Source: Elusimicrobiota bacterium
Lineage (GTDB): Bacteria > Elusimicrobiota > Elusimicrobia > UBA1565 > UBA9628
Assembly: GCA_023213235.1 (NCBI GenBank)
Contig: CP096137.1
Location: 2,978,908-3,042,907, forward strand
Length of the DNA stretch: 64,000 nt
Reading direction: 5' to 3'
The notes beneath the pieces are model-generated. The model worked only from the letters and a program-made list of their open reading frames with translations. It was not told where the DNA came from and ran no database searches. Positions 18,021 through 28,442 of this stretch are shown here, piece after piece. How positions within the stretch are numbered: the first letter of the stretch is position 1; each line of letters begins with the position of its first letter. A program made the position numbers and the translations under genes.

Positions 18021-20309
18021 TTACTTCCCCTTCCGCGTCGTCCGGGTGTTCGGCTTGGGGCGCGTCGGCTTCTTCGCCGCGGGCTTCGCCGTCTTGGCCG
18101 TGACCGCCTTCTTCTTGGCGCGGGGCTTCTTGAGGTCCTCCTTGGAGGCCTGCTGCTCCTGCTCCTTGTAGTACTCCTGGTAGGCGGCGTCGGCTTCCTC
18201 GCGCTCGATCGCGGAGATCATCTCCTGGACGATCGGGCCGTTGATCTCCTTGCCCTCCTCGAGGCGCAGGAAGTCCTCGGTGTCGAAGACGTGCAGGCGG
18301 GCGCTCGTGCGGTACTCGAGCTGGACGTTGAGGTTGGTGATGATCTTGCCGTCGGGCGAGCCGTGGTGCCACTTGCCGTCGGCGCCCTTGCGCGCGTGGC
18401 CCTTGAGCATGGCCATCGCGAGCATGCGGGCCAGGAACTCCTCGCCGTCGTCCGGCGTCTCCTTGCCCGTGCGGTACGCGTAGGCCGTCAGGTTCAGCCC
18501 CGACGCCGTCTCGTAGCGCATGACGCGCGGGATGCGCGTGTGGATCTTGTAGAGCTTGCCGGTCGCCGCCGACACGAAGTCGAGCGTGATCAGAGACTTG
18601 CGGTCGGTCGAGAGGCCGACGTAGTTCTCCTGGACGTTGCGCGCCGCGCGGGAATAGTCCCCGAACTCGCGGAAGTAGTAGTTCGTCAGGTAGGAGTTCG
18701 CGTACTCGAGGTAGCCGCGGCTCATCGCCTTCCACGCCGGGGTGCGCATCGCCATCGCGAGGCCCTTGTTGACGTAGATGCCGTGCTTGAGCGGGTTGTA
18801 CCACATGTCGCGCAGGCGGGCCTGCAGGACCGTGAGCTTCACGAGCTGATGCTGGCCGCGGAACACGTCGTCGTACATCTGGGCCATCAGGCTGTACATG
18901 ATGGTGCCGACGTACATCGCGAAGTTCTTGTTCGTCTCGCGGTCGCCGCCGCGGGAGCGCGAGCCGCCGCCGAAGCCGCCGCCGGAACCGGAGCCCGACT
19001 CGGAGTCGACGGACTGCACGCGGCGGTGGGACGGCTCCCAGTACTCGATGAACTGGCGCAGCTTGCCGAGCTTGAGGGACACGGGCTCGAGCGTGCGCTC
19101 GCCGAGCACCGCGCCGATCACGTGCTCGAGCGAGGCGCCGTTCTGGACGACCTGGATCTCGGCGTTCTTAGGGAAGGAGGTCGAGAACTTCGGGGACTTC
19201 ACCGAGTCCGCGAGGATCAGGAACTTGTCGGTCGCCGAGGAGAGCTTCTCGCCGGCGAACTGAGTGTCGAGCGCCTGCATGACGCGCGGCAGGGAGAAGC
19301 GCAGCGGCATCGAGTGGATGATCGCCGAGCCCGCCTCGGTGGGGTGCTGCTCGGCCTTGTAGTCGAGGCCCGCGGCCTTGAGCTTGCGGTTGAGCGCCGA
19401 GATCGCCGACTTCGGCGCGACCGAGGCGTCGAGCGCGACGGTGACCGAGAACGCCTCGTTGTCCGCGGGAGACGCCGCGACGGAGGCGCCGCCGATCTTC
19501 TTGATCTTGGCGAGCGCGTCCGCCGGGAAGGCGCCGACGGACTCGATCAGCGGCTTCGGGTTGGCCGCGCGGCCGTGCAGGGAGATCTTGCCGCCGTTGT
19601 AGGAGACGACGACGACGGGGTTGTTGCGCGACTGCTTGACGCGCGACATGAGGACTTCCTCGGCCGAGCCCGCGCCCTTCGTCGGACGCCAGGTCAGGAA
19701 CACGACGTGCGCACCCGCTTCGACAAGTTTGTTTATGTAGGAAACCGTATTCTCCGACGCGGCGCCTTGAAAAACATCCTGGATGAAGACGACGCGCGGG
19801 TACAGCTTCGAGAGCGACTGCCCGTTGGAGTCGACGACCGGCGTCGCGGCGCCCTCGACGTCGCCGGCGGCGGCGGAGCCGTCGAAGGCCTTGTCGCCGG
19901 CGTTCTTGGCGGCGTCGCCGTCGCCGGGCTTCTCGGGGGTCGAGGCGGCGGCGAGCGTCTTGGCGGATTCGATCGCGAGCGCGGGCGCGGCTTCCGGCTT
20001 GACCGCGGCGGGCAGCGCCTGGACGGGGGCCAGGGCGGCGGGCACGGCGAGCGCGGGCGCCGCGACGGCGGGGGCCATCACGGAGGGAGCGGCGAGATTA
20101 GGCGTCAGGCTTCCCTGTATAGAGGAAACCCCGCCGGTCAGGGCGGGGTTCATTCCGATCGGGGAAGGCGAGGTAAGAACCCCGCCCGCGGGCATATGGA
20201 CGCCCGTGCCGCCGATCGGCGCTCGCGCGACCTGCGCGAAAGCCGGCGCGGCATTGGCGCTCATGAGCGCCAAACAGCAAAAGATGGACAGCGACTTCTT
20301 CGCGTTCAT
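18021..20309 (-). CDS. Leader protein, diverged paralogue of the nuclease-like neighbour
   Basis: About 762 residues. Signal peptide (1-26, ending APAFAQ), Ala/Pro tract with SLTPNLAAPSVMAPAVAAP, the phrase KAFDGSAAAG, then an HAD-like segment (RVVFIQDVFQG, AHVVFLTWRP, DKFLILADS), a Gly/Ser/Arg linker near 430, and a helical C-terminus with a very basic tail. The C-terminal region matches the downstream gene in layout (NFAMYVGTIMYSLMAQ against the MMGHVMHSAF block), but His and the DxK pair are lost, so it may be an inactive partner. I chose ATG 20309 for the signal peptide; an in-frame GTG lies nine bases upstream. The stop is one base from the next start. Confidence 0.7.
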   Translation of the reverse strand: MNAKKSLSIFCCLALMSANAAPAFAQVARAPIGGTGVHMPAGGVLTSPSPIGMNPALTGGVSSIQGSLTPNLAAPSVMAPAVAAPALAVPAALAPVQALPAAVKPEAAPALAIESAKTLAAASTPEKPGDGDAAKNAGDKAFDGSAAAGDVEGAATPVVDSNGQSLSKLYPRVVFIQDVFQGAASENTVSYINKLVEAGAHVVFLTWRPTKGAGSAEEVLMSRVKQSRNNPVVVVSYNGGKISLHGRAANPKPLIESVGAFPADALAKIKKIGGASVAASPADNEAFSVTVALDASVAPKSAISALNRKLKAAGLDYKAEQHPTEAGSAIIHSMPLRFSLPRVMQALDTQFAGEKLSSATDKFLILADSVKSPKFSTSFPKNAEIQVVQNGASLEHVIGAVLGERTLEPVSLKLGKLRQFIEYWEPSHRRVQSVDSESGSGSGGGFGGGSRSRGGDRETNKNFAMYVGTIMYSLMAQMYDDVFRGQHQLVKLTVLQARLRDMWYNPLKHGIYVNKGLAMAMRTPAWKAMSRGYLEYANSYLTNYYFREFGDYSRAARNVQENYVGLSTDRKSLITLDFVSAATGKLYKIHTRIPRVMRYETASGLNLTAYAYRTGKETPDDGEEFLARMLAMAMLKGHARKGADGKWHHGSPDGKIITNLNVQLEYRTSARLHVFDTEDFLRLEEGKEINGPIVQEMISAIEREEADAAYQEYYKEQEQQASKEDLKKPRAKKKAVTAKTAKPAAKKPTRPKPNTRTTRKGK

Positions 20310-20402
20310 TCTCTTCACGATATCCCCGTGCATCGTTCGAATGTCCGTCCGTGCGGCCATGGTATCACGTCGTTTTCGAATCACGTCGGGTCGAAGGGCC
20401 CG

Positions 20403-20441
20403 AAAACGAAAAGGCAATGGTCCCAAGAAATCCTGGGCCCC
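20403..20441 (-). terminator. Probable terminator after the M28 peptidase gene
   Basis: On the minus strand a GGCCCAGG...TTGGGACC hairpin with one bulge is followed by ATTGCCTTTTCGTTTTC. It lies 10 bases after the stop codon. The sequence around it (TGGGACCATTGCCTTTTCG) resembles elements near 15440 and 44965. Confidence 0.65.
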
Positions 20442-20449
20442 GGCTTTCA

Positions 20450-21727
20450 TCAGATGTCTCTCCGCCCGACGGGGCCGAGAGGATTGCGGTCGAGAGACTT
20501 GATCGCCTCGAGCGCGAGCAGGTAGGCGTTCTTGTAGTGGGCGAGGCTGAACGACGACATGTTGTCGTTCTCGGAGTGGATGATGTCGAAGATCACGTCC
20601 TGCGACGCGCCGTAGAGCGTGACCGCGGGAATGCCCGCGCTGCGGAACACGGAGGAGTCGGCGTCGCCGCCGTTGAGGTAGTCCTCCTTCAGCGCGTGGC
20701 CGCTCTCGCGGGAGACCTGCTGCAAGCGGTCGAGCACGGCGCGCGTGCTGTTGTTCTTCCAGGAGAAAGTGCCGTCGACCGCGAGCGTGTCGAGATTGAT
20801 CATCGCGTCGATCTTGGCCCGCTTGGCCTTGTCGAGCGAGCGCATATAGGTCTGCGCGCCGATCAAGCCTTCTTCTTCGCGCGCGAAGGCGATGAAGACG
20901 ATCGTCGCGTCGGTCTCGACGCCGTGGAGCGCCTGATAGAGATTGGCGACCATGGTCGAGCCCGTGCCGTTGTCGATCTTGCCCAGGCCCTCGTGGACCT
21001 TGTCGTAGTGGGCGCCGACCACGATCACGCGGTCGGTCTTCCCCTTCTTGGTCACGATCACGTTGTTGCGGCCGCGGCCCGCGTCCTGCAGGACGATGTC
21101 GGCGTCGGTCGCGCCGCCGAGCTTGAAGAGCTCGACCATGAACTTCATGCGCTCGGGGTTCGTCGAAGGGATTCGGTCCATGCGGCCGTGCATGTCCTCG
21201 TCGGTGGGGATCGTCCCCTCGGGCAGGACCGCGCGCGCGGCCGAGTCCTCGGCGCTCTTGAGCGCGGAGAAGCGGCGGCGCGCCTCGAGGATGAAATTGT
21301 CGGGAGCGGACGGAACGCCCTCGGACACCGAGGCGGCCGGCGTGCGCCCGTCGAAGGCGGCCGACAGCGCCGGCGCCTCGTCCTTGCCCTGCGCGGAGGC
21401 CGCGGCGAGGTTCGCCGTCAGCGCCTTCGCGTTGCCGAGCGCTTGAGCCGCGGTCGGCGCGGCGGCGGCGGGCGTCAGCGCGACGGGAACGATCGACCGG
21501 ACCGGGATCGGCGTCGCGGCGGCGGCGGCCAGCGTCGGAGTCAGCGAGAGCGGGGCGAGCGTCGGGGCGGCGAGGCCGCCGCCGAGGACGGGCGCGCCGG
21601 GGACCACGAGCGCGGGTGCACCGCCCGGGAGGCGCGGCGCGACGACGGTGCCGATCGTCTGGGCGGTCGTCGACGAGGCGAGGAGCAGCGACAGCAGCGC
21701 GGCGGCGGCGGAGTCTCGGCGTATCAT
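20450..21727 (-). CDS. Leader protein with M28 family zinc aminopeptidase
   Basis: 425 residues; an exported peptidase that should release N-terminal residues using two zinc ions. Signal peptide (1-22), Ala/Pro tract with SLTPTLAAAAATPIPV to about 110, the recurrent phrase AAFDGRTP, then the M28 fold. Metal and catalytic positions are visible: VVGAHYDKVHEG (His, Asp), KIDNGTGS (bridging Asp), FAREEEGLIGA (catalytic Glu and Glu ligand), INLDTLA (Asp) and FDIIHSENDN (final His). All five ligands are present, so it should be active. A TAGACT box ends six bases before ATG 21727, with no Shine-Dalgarno: a leaderless candidate. Length after the leader is normal for the family. Confidence 0.93.
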   Translation of the reverse strand: MIRRDSAAAALLSLLLASSTTAQTIGTVVAPRLPGGAPALVVPGAPVLGGGLAAPTLAPLSLTPTLAAAAATPIPVRSIVPVALTPAAAAPTAAQALGNAKALTANLAAASAQGKDEAPALSAAFDGRTPAASVSEGVPSAPDNFILEARRRFSALKSAEDSAARAVLPEGTIPTDEDMHGRMDRIPSTNPERMKFMVELFKLGGATDADIVLQDAGRGRNNVIVTKKGKTDRVIVVGAHYDKVHEGLGKIDNGTGSTMVANLYQALHGVETDATIVFIAFAREEEGLIGAQTYMRSLDKAKRAKIDAMINLDTLAVDGTFSWKNNSTRAVLDRLQQVSRESGHALKEDYLNGGDADSSVFRSAGIPAVTLYGASQDVIFDIIHSENDNMSSFSLAHYKNAYLLALEAIKSLDRNPLGPVGRRDI

Positions 21728-21832
21728 GGCCCGAGTCTAGCAACGCCCGCGGTTACCCCCTAGGCCCGAAGGGCCCTTATCGCCGGAGGGAAAGGGCCTA
21801 GGATCGGCGGCCCGCAGGACCCGGGGTCCGCG

Positions 21833-24800
21833 CTACTCGATGACGACGCGGATCTTGGCCTTGATGGCCGCGAGGTTGCGGGCGGCCTCGGCGGCGTCCT
21901 TGCCGCCCGCCTCGATCATGAGCACGCGGGCGAAGCCGCCGTTCTCCTCGAGAGTGATCTTGTCGCCGACGTGCTTGGCCTCGCGGATGCGCACGAAGCC
22001 GGGCATCGTCTTGACGTCCTCGGGGATCACGATCGCCTTGATCGTGCCGGGCTTGTCGGCGTTGAAGAAGTCGCCGTCGAGATGGACGAGAGGCTGCTTG
22101 GGCTTGTACGGCTTGCCGCCGATGCCGGCCGCCGCCATCAGGCCCTCCTCGGCCAGGTCGACGCCCCAGACCGCCTTGACCCACTCGTGGACGTAGGTGC
22201 CGCCCATGCGCGCGTTCGCCTCGATGAGACGAGGACCTTCGCTGGTGACCTTGCCCTCCATGTGGAGGACGCCGTCGGTCAGGCCCAGGGCCTTGGCCGA
22301 GGCGATCGCCTGGTCGACGGCCGCCTTCTGCTGGGCCGCCGGCAAGGTGCTCGGCAGGCGCGAGCCGGTCGCCAGGAACGAGGGCTCGCGCGTCGGCTTG
22401 TTGTCGGTGATCGACGAGAACACGGGCTCGCCCGCCACCATGACGAGGTCGACGTCGTACTCGTGGCCGTCGAGGTACTGCATGAGGATCAGGTTCGAAT
22501 TCAGCGCGAAGATCGGATCGGTGGCGGGATTGACGAGGGCGCTGATGCGCTGGTAGGCGCTCACGGCCTCCTCGACGGAGTTCACCTTCTCGGTGCCGAT
22601 CGCGGCGGCGCCGGACTCGGGCTTGAGCACCGCTGGGAAGCCGACGCGCAGGGCCGCGGCGCGGAAGGTCTCGAGGGCGGCGGCGCGGGCGGCGGGGTTT
22701 TCGGACTTCGAGAGGTTGTCGAGGATCTCGTGGCGGGCGGCGAGGACGTCCTCGGCCTTGAGCTTGACCTGGGTCTGGAACTTGCTGCGCGCGGTGCGCG
22801 CCGCGACGGGAGTGTGGTAAGGCAGCTTCAGGTCCTGCGAGAGGAGCGCCGTCAGCTCGACGTCGTCCTCCCAGAACGTCGTGATGCCGTCGAGCTTCCC
22901 GTTCTTGCGGGCCGAGCGCAGGAGCTTGTCGGCGATCGCCGCGCGGGCCTCGGGGACCTTCGTGTTGTCGGCCTCGATGAACTCGTCGACGAGGCCGTCC
23001 TTGATGAGGCTCTTGACGAAGGCGTCCTTGGGGCCGGCCAGCACGACCTTCACGCCGAGCTCCTTGGCGCGCACGAAGATCGGGCGCTTGCCGGCGTAGC
23101 CGGAGCCGACGAGAAGGATGCGCTTGCCCTCGAGAGCGTCGCGGCGGGCGCGCTGGAGCATCGTCGCGACGTAGAGCTCGGAATGGAAGCCCTTGCGCTC
23201 GGGATGCATCTGATCGAGGTTGTACTGGCCGCCGGAGTCGTGGTCGTTGACCTCGATGACGACGGGCACGAGCTTGACCTTGCCGTCGGCCGAGACGCGC
23301 TTCTCGATCATGACGTCGAGGCCGATCAGGTCGGTCCGGGCGCGCCGCGCGCCCTCTTTTCGGACTTGAGCTTCTTCTCGTTGCCGTCGATCGCCTCGAG
23401 GGCCTTCGCGCCGAGCGCGCGGACCTCGGCGTCGAGCGCGCGCTCCGACGCGGCGTCGAGCCAGCCGGCCTTGCGCCACTCGGTGAGCAGGTCCTGCCAC
23501 GGCTCGACCGTCGCGTTGTCGCGGGGGTCGAGGGCCTCGGCGGTCGTCGGGGACCCGTAGGGCCCGACGCGGGCGAAGACGTCGGAGCCCGCGTAGCCGT
23601 CCCACGGGGTGCGCGAGGCGAGCACGCGCAGCGTCGTCTCCATCTTGCGTCCGCCGCGGTAGAGCTCGGCCGACTCGACGCGCGAGTCGGCGAGGACGAC
23701 GCCGTCCTGCGTCATGAAAGGGTTCCCGGCCAGCGCGAGGGCGTGGCCGTAGATCTCGGCGCGCAGCTCCTTGCGGAAGAAGCGCACGCCGTAGCCCGAG
23801 TGGAAGGCGGGGCCGGAGGGCTTCACGACCACTTCCTTGCGGTCGAAGCCGTCGAGGAAGGAGTCGAGCCGGCGGCGCATCGGCGTGTTCTTGCCGCCGA
23901 GCCACGGCACGCGGCCGAGCTTGATCCGCAGCGGCGCCGGCGAGCCGACCGCGCCGACCGCCTCGATGACGATCTCGGTCTCGGCCGTGGCCTTGGGATC
24001 GGCGGCGAAGCCGAAGACCTTGCTGAAGACGGGGAACGAGCGGTTCGTCACGACCGCGGCGTCGACGCCCGCGAACGGGCCCGTCGCGCTGATGCGGAAC
24101 TCCGGGGCCTTTTCCGCCATGACTCCCGGGGACACCTCGACCTCCGGGAACTTCACGCCGTTGATGAACGCGTCGACCGCGGAGCTGATGCGGCGGGACT
24201 CGCGCTCCTCGGCTTTGGGCAGATCGTCGATCGTCAGGCGCGCGCGGCCCTCGCCGGTCGTGCCCTTCGACGAGCGCAGCTCGTGCTTCGGCATGAGCTG
24301 GGCGAGCGTCTCCGGAACCTCGATGCCGAGCGCGGACATGAGCCGGCGCGTGATCAGCTTGTCGTTGGTCTTCTTTTCCAGCAGCAGGGAGTTGCTCTGC
24401 GCGACCTCGAGGTTCCTTTCGAAAGGAACGCCGTCGTCGCGGTTGTTGGCTCCGATCGTGAAGAAATTGGCGAAGTAATGGACCCGGCGCGGCGTCTCGT
24501 AGGAAACCACGGTCGCGCGCCCTTCGGGATCGAACACGACGCCCTTCTCGACGAGGAGCTTCGTCGAGCCGTCCCAGTAGTTCTCCTGGACGAGCCAGGA
24601 CGAGTCGAGCACGAGATGGACGTCGCCCGGCGACTGGCGGCCCCCTCCCAGTCGATGGCGACCTTGTGCGTCGAGGACGGGGCCAGGATCGCGACGGTGG
24701 GGCGGTCGTCGGCGCCGGGTCCGTTCTTGCGCGTCTCCGTCTTGTACGGAGGCAGGCCGCTCATCTTGAGGCTCTGCTCCAGGCGCGCCAGCATCTTCGC

Positions 24801-26969
24801 CTCGTTGCCCTCCGGCGACTGGAAGCGCGTGAGCGTCGGCGGCGCCTTCTTGAGCTGCGAGCGCACCCAGCGCAGGCCGCCCATGTAGACGAAGCCCATT
24901 CCCAGGAGCACCAAGGAGATGATCTTCATCGGGGCCATCGCCCCGAAGGCCAGCGCGATCGCCGAGCCGGGCATCGAGTTGTGGAACAGCCACGCGAAGG
25001 CCAGGCCGCCGGCGCCGGCCGCCATCACCTCGACGAAGGTCATCAGGCTGTAGATGTCGTCGGCGTGCGGCGCCGCCTTGGGATCGTTCTTGATCTCGGT
25101 CTGCAGCAGCGCGCGCATGCGCGAGCGCAGCGGCTGCAGCATGAGCTTCATCAGGAACACGGACGGGATCGCGAGCGCCAAGGACGGGACGATCCACAGG
25201 CCGATCGACGGGAGGAAGGCCAGCGACGCGACCGCCGTCAGGCCGACCAGGACCTTGTAGGTGCCGTGCTTCTTCTGGAGGTCCTGCACGCGCTTCATCA
25301 GGAACACGGAGGCGACGAGGCCGCCGGCCGTGATCGCGGAGAGCAGCAGGCCGTTGCCGGTCGCGCCGACCTTGAGGATGTCGAAGGCGAAGGTCGGCAG
25401 GACGACGGCGAACAGCGCGTCCTCGACGAAGTTCTCGAGCGTCGCCATCGCCGAGCGCGCCGTGATGGCCTTGTTCTGCCAGATGATCTTCGCCGTCCGC
25501 CAATTGCGGCGCGGGACGTCCCAGAGCACGCGGGCGAAGGACTTGACCGAGTCGACGGCGCGGCGCGCCGCGTCGCGCACGCCGGCCAGCGGCGCGGCGA
25601 CCATGTCGCCGATCGTGACGACGCGCTTGGCGTATATATAGGAAACGACGGCCATCAGCGCCGCGAACAGCGCGAAGCCCGCTCCGGCGCCGACCTTCGC
25701 GCCGTAAGCCTCCGCGAGCAGGTCCATCGGCTTGCCGATCAGCGTGGGGATGACGAGCATCATCCCGTAGTAGATGAAGTCGTAGACGTAGCCGGCCTTC
25801 TCGATCTTGCGGTCGGTCGAGGCCTTGTCGGCCCCCTTGAAGATCTTGGCCGCGCCGCCCGTGTCGATGTCGACGAGGTGGTTGTGCGCGACGAGGAGCG
25901 CGTTCGCGCCGACGAGCACGAGGAAGGCGGTCCACGGCAGCGCCCCGGCCACCGCCAGCATGCCGATCGAGCCGAAGAGCATGGCGCGCCCGACCGCCGC
26001 GCCGACGAGGATGCGCTTCATCGGGCTCTTGCCGACGATCGCCCCGGCGAACAGCGAGGCGCCGGCGAACGACCAGAAGTGCACCATGCGGGCGACGCCG
26101 GTCGCGGACGCGTCGCCCGTGAGCGCCTTCACGAGGAAGGGCAAAGACGCCAGGTACACCGAGATCGCGAGCAGGAACACGGCCTGGCCGAGGATGTAGG
26201 ACTTCTCGCTCTTGTCGAACTCGGAGAGGTCGAACTTCTCTCGCAGCGAACGGAAGAACCCCGCCTTCTTCGCGGCGGGAGCCGCCGCGGCCGGGACTTC
26301 TCCGGCCTTCTGCTCGGGGGTCGAGGCGGCCGCGCGCTTGAGCCCGGAGCGCAGGGCCCCCATCCCGTTGCCCGCGGCCACGGTCCCGAGGCCGGCCTTG
26401 GCCGAGCCGTTCTCGAAAGCCGTGTTCAGGGCGCCGGAGGCGTCGCCGTTCTTGACGCCCTCGAGAACGGGCGCGACGCGCTCCGTCAGCTCAGCGGCCT
26501 GCCTCGACGCGGCGGGAAGCGCGGCCGAGGCCTTCCCGTTCTTCGACGCGGGCTGCAGCGCGGCGGGCACGACGGCCTTGGCCGGCTTGCCGTCGACGGA
26601 CGCGGCGACGCGAGCGGGCGTCAGCGCGGCGGGGACCGCGGGATTGACGGCCGCGGCGATCGCGGGAGCGGCCAGGACGGGAGCGGGCGTGAGCGCGGCC
26701 GCGACGGCGTTGGCCGGGGCGATCAACGACGGCGCGGCGGCGGCCGGGTTGAGCGCGCCGTTGAGGCCGAGCGACTGGACCGGGATCGCCAGCGGCGCCG
26801 AGAGGCCGGAGGCGCCGTTGCCCGAGTTGACCGAGTTGGCCGCGTCGCCGACGGAGCCCGTCGCCGAGCCCGTCCGCCCGACGGTCTGCGCGAACGCCTG
26901 ATAGGCGGGCGCCCCCGGGGACAGGGCGACAATGAGGAATGCGAGGGCGGAGGCGAGGGGTCGCTTCAC
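21833..26969 (-). CDS. Leader protein: MFS transporter fused to carnosine-synthase-like ATP-grasp ligase (two frame breaks)
   Basis: Read through two one-base breaks this is about 1712 residues: signal peptide (1-28), Ala/Pro tract to about 230, twelve-helix MFS transporter (about 240-740), then two ATP-grasp halves. The first half carries VVVKPSGPAFHSGYGV. The second begins RILLVGSGYAGKR and continues TFWEDDVELTALLSQ, FPAVLKPESGAAAIG, YLDGHEYDVDLVMVAG, SITDNKPTREPSF and LIEANARMGGTYVHEW, an order I recognise from vertebrate carnosine synthase (CARNS1). That family joins amino acids with ATP hydrolysed to ADP. Breaks lie in the C5 run 24641-24645 and between 23336 and 23356; adding one base each restores the frame. 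It starts with GTG 26969, six bases after TATACT. Transport coupled to dipeptide synthesis is an inference. Confidence 0.75.
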
Positions 26970-26975
26970 AGTGGG

Positions 26976-27004
26976 AGTATAGGCCCGGAACGCGGGATTG
27001 TCGA
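26976..27004 (-). promoter_or_regulatory. Promoter of the MFS-ligase gene, leaderless type
   Basis: Minus strand: TCGACA (26999-27004), 17-base spacer, TATACT (26976-26981), then six bases to the GTG start. One mismatch to consensus at the -35 and one at the -10. No Shine-Dalgarno in the six-base gap. Confidence 0.7.
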
Positions 27005-27046
27005 GGGGTCGGTGGACCCTGCTCGACGGGGGGCCTAGGGCCTAGA

Positions 27047-27580
27047 TCAGCGGCCGTCGAAGGACGGGCCGCCGAGCGACTCGAGCAGGACGCGGACCTG
27101 CGTCGTGTCGCGCGGGTTGGCGGGGACCTTGGCCTTCTCGACGGGGGTCGACACGCGGCCGTCCGACTCGAACGCGACGACGGCGGCCTTGCGGACCTTG
27201 ACGATGGCGTAAGGCTGGCAGACGACGGCCGCGGCGAAGGGCTTCGTCGCGGGGCGGACTTCCTTATAGAAGACGTTGAGGCGGTTCGCGTCGATCGAGT
27301 CGTTCTGGACGACGATCTGCACCTTCACGCCCGCGTTCTGCGTCTCGCCGAGGAACACGGCCACGACGCTCTCGTTGGCCCAGTCCACGGCCGGGACGGG
27401 GGTGTTCTGGTCGTGCTCGCGCCAGACCTTCTCCCACTCGGCGGAGTCGGCGACGGCGACGGTGCGAAGAGCCTTGATCTTGCTGCGGTGACCCTCGATC
27501 TTGTCCCACTTCGCGGCGACCTGGGCGGAGGCGGCGACGGAGAGCAGGAGGGCGGCCACGGCGAGGAAGGTGGTCTTCAT
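27047..27580 (-). CDS. Exported protein with PrcB_C-like domain
   Basis: 177 residues, signal peptide (1-19, VAASAQ). The mature part has the pattern of the PrcB C-terminal domain family: AEWEKVWREHD, VDWANESVVAVFLGE, then GVKVQIVVQNDS and a closing beta strand VCQPYAIVKV. In spirochaete PrcB this region goes with a dentilisin-type protease complex; here it stands alone, although subtilisin-containing genes are nearby. The family assignment is by eye and moderate. TAGGAT ends six bases before ATG 27580, again a leaderless arrangement. Confidence 0.65.
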   Translation of the reverse strand: MKTTFLAVAALLLSVAASAQVAAKWDKIEGHRSKIKALRTVAVADSAEWEKVWREHDQNTPVPAVDWANESVVAVFLGETQNAGVKVQIVVQNDSIDANRLNVFYKEVRPATKPFAAAVVCQPYAIVKVRKAAVVAFESDGRVSTPVEKAKVPANPRDTTQVRVLLESLGGPSFDGR

Positions 27581-27729
27581 GCCCTTATCCTATCAAGGTC
27601 CGCCGAAAACCCTGTGGGCCGCCGGGGGCAAAATGGGGGCGGCAGGAGGCCTAGGAGAAAAGGGACCCTCGGCCTACCTTAATAAACGTAGGTTAAGGCG
27701 GGCCGGGCCGGCGTTTGTTAGAGTACGGC

Positions 27730-28442
27730 ATGGACCCGCGCGCCGTCCCCCCGCCCCTGCCGGCTCGCCGTGGAGCGGCTGGGCTCTGCCCGACATCAAG
27801 CACTGCGAGGCCAACGTCGCGGGCTGGATCGCGGCCCCCGCCAACACCTGGTCGAACCTGGCCTACGTCGCGGTCGGGCTTTGGATCATGCGCCGGGCCT
27901 CGCGCCGGGGAGCGCTCGCGGCCGGCGGGCTCGGGCCCGTGTCGATCTTCGTCGGGGCCACCTCGTTCGTGTTCCACATGAGCTACACGTTCGCCGGCCA
28001 GGTCCTCGATTACGCCGGGATGTTCGTGCTGCTTGGCTGGGCGATTTCGCGCGCGCTGCTGCGCGACGGCCGTCTCGACGAGCCCGGCGCCGCGCGCTTC
28101 TGGGGCGGCTTCGTCGCGGCGAGCCTCGCGGGGCTCGCCGTCTTCCGGGCCGCCGGCTGGGGCATCCAGACGATCGTCCTCGTCGAGACGCTCGCGCTCG
28201 CCGCGCTCGAGCTGCGCCTGATCGCCGTCCGCCGCGACGCCCCGTCGTACGGCTCTTTCTGGCTCATGCAGGGCCTTCTCGCCGCCGCCTACGCGTGCTG
28301 GCACCTCGACCACACCGACGCCTTCTGCCGCCCCGACAGCCTGCTCCAGGGCCACGCCGTCTGGCATTTCCTCACGGCCGGCGCGTTCGCCGCGGCGTGG
28401 CGCTTCCACGAGGCCGTCGACGCCAAACGCGCCGCCGCCTAG
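27730..28442 (+). CDS. Ceramidase-like seven-helix membrane hydrolase (one frame break)
   Basis: About 237 residues with seven hydrophobic segments and the alkaline-ceramidase/CREST-type landmarks: CEANVAGWIAAPANTWSNLA at the N-terminus, FHMSYTFAGQVLDYAGMF in the middle, and the C-terminal HAVWHFLTAG pair of histidines. In that superfamily the His/Asp/Ser set binds zinc and cuts an amide in a lipid. Starting at ATG 27730 the frame breaks at the C6 run 27747-27752; one extra C gives VPPAPAGSPWSGWALPD and joins the rest. A TAGAGT box ends five bases before the ATG. The stop overlaps the stop of the convergent MgtC-like gene by four bases. Confidence 0.75.

Noticed and set aside
27501..27729. 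5' extension of the ceramidase-like frame to 27501
   Set aside because: The extension runs antisense into the PrcB_C-like gene and its promoter. ATG 27730 with one base added in the C6 run is better.
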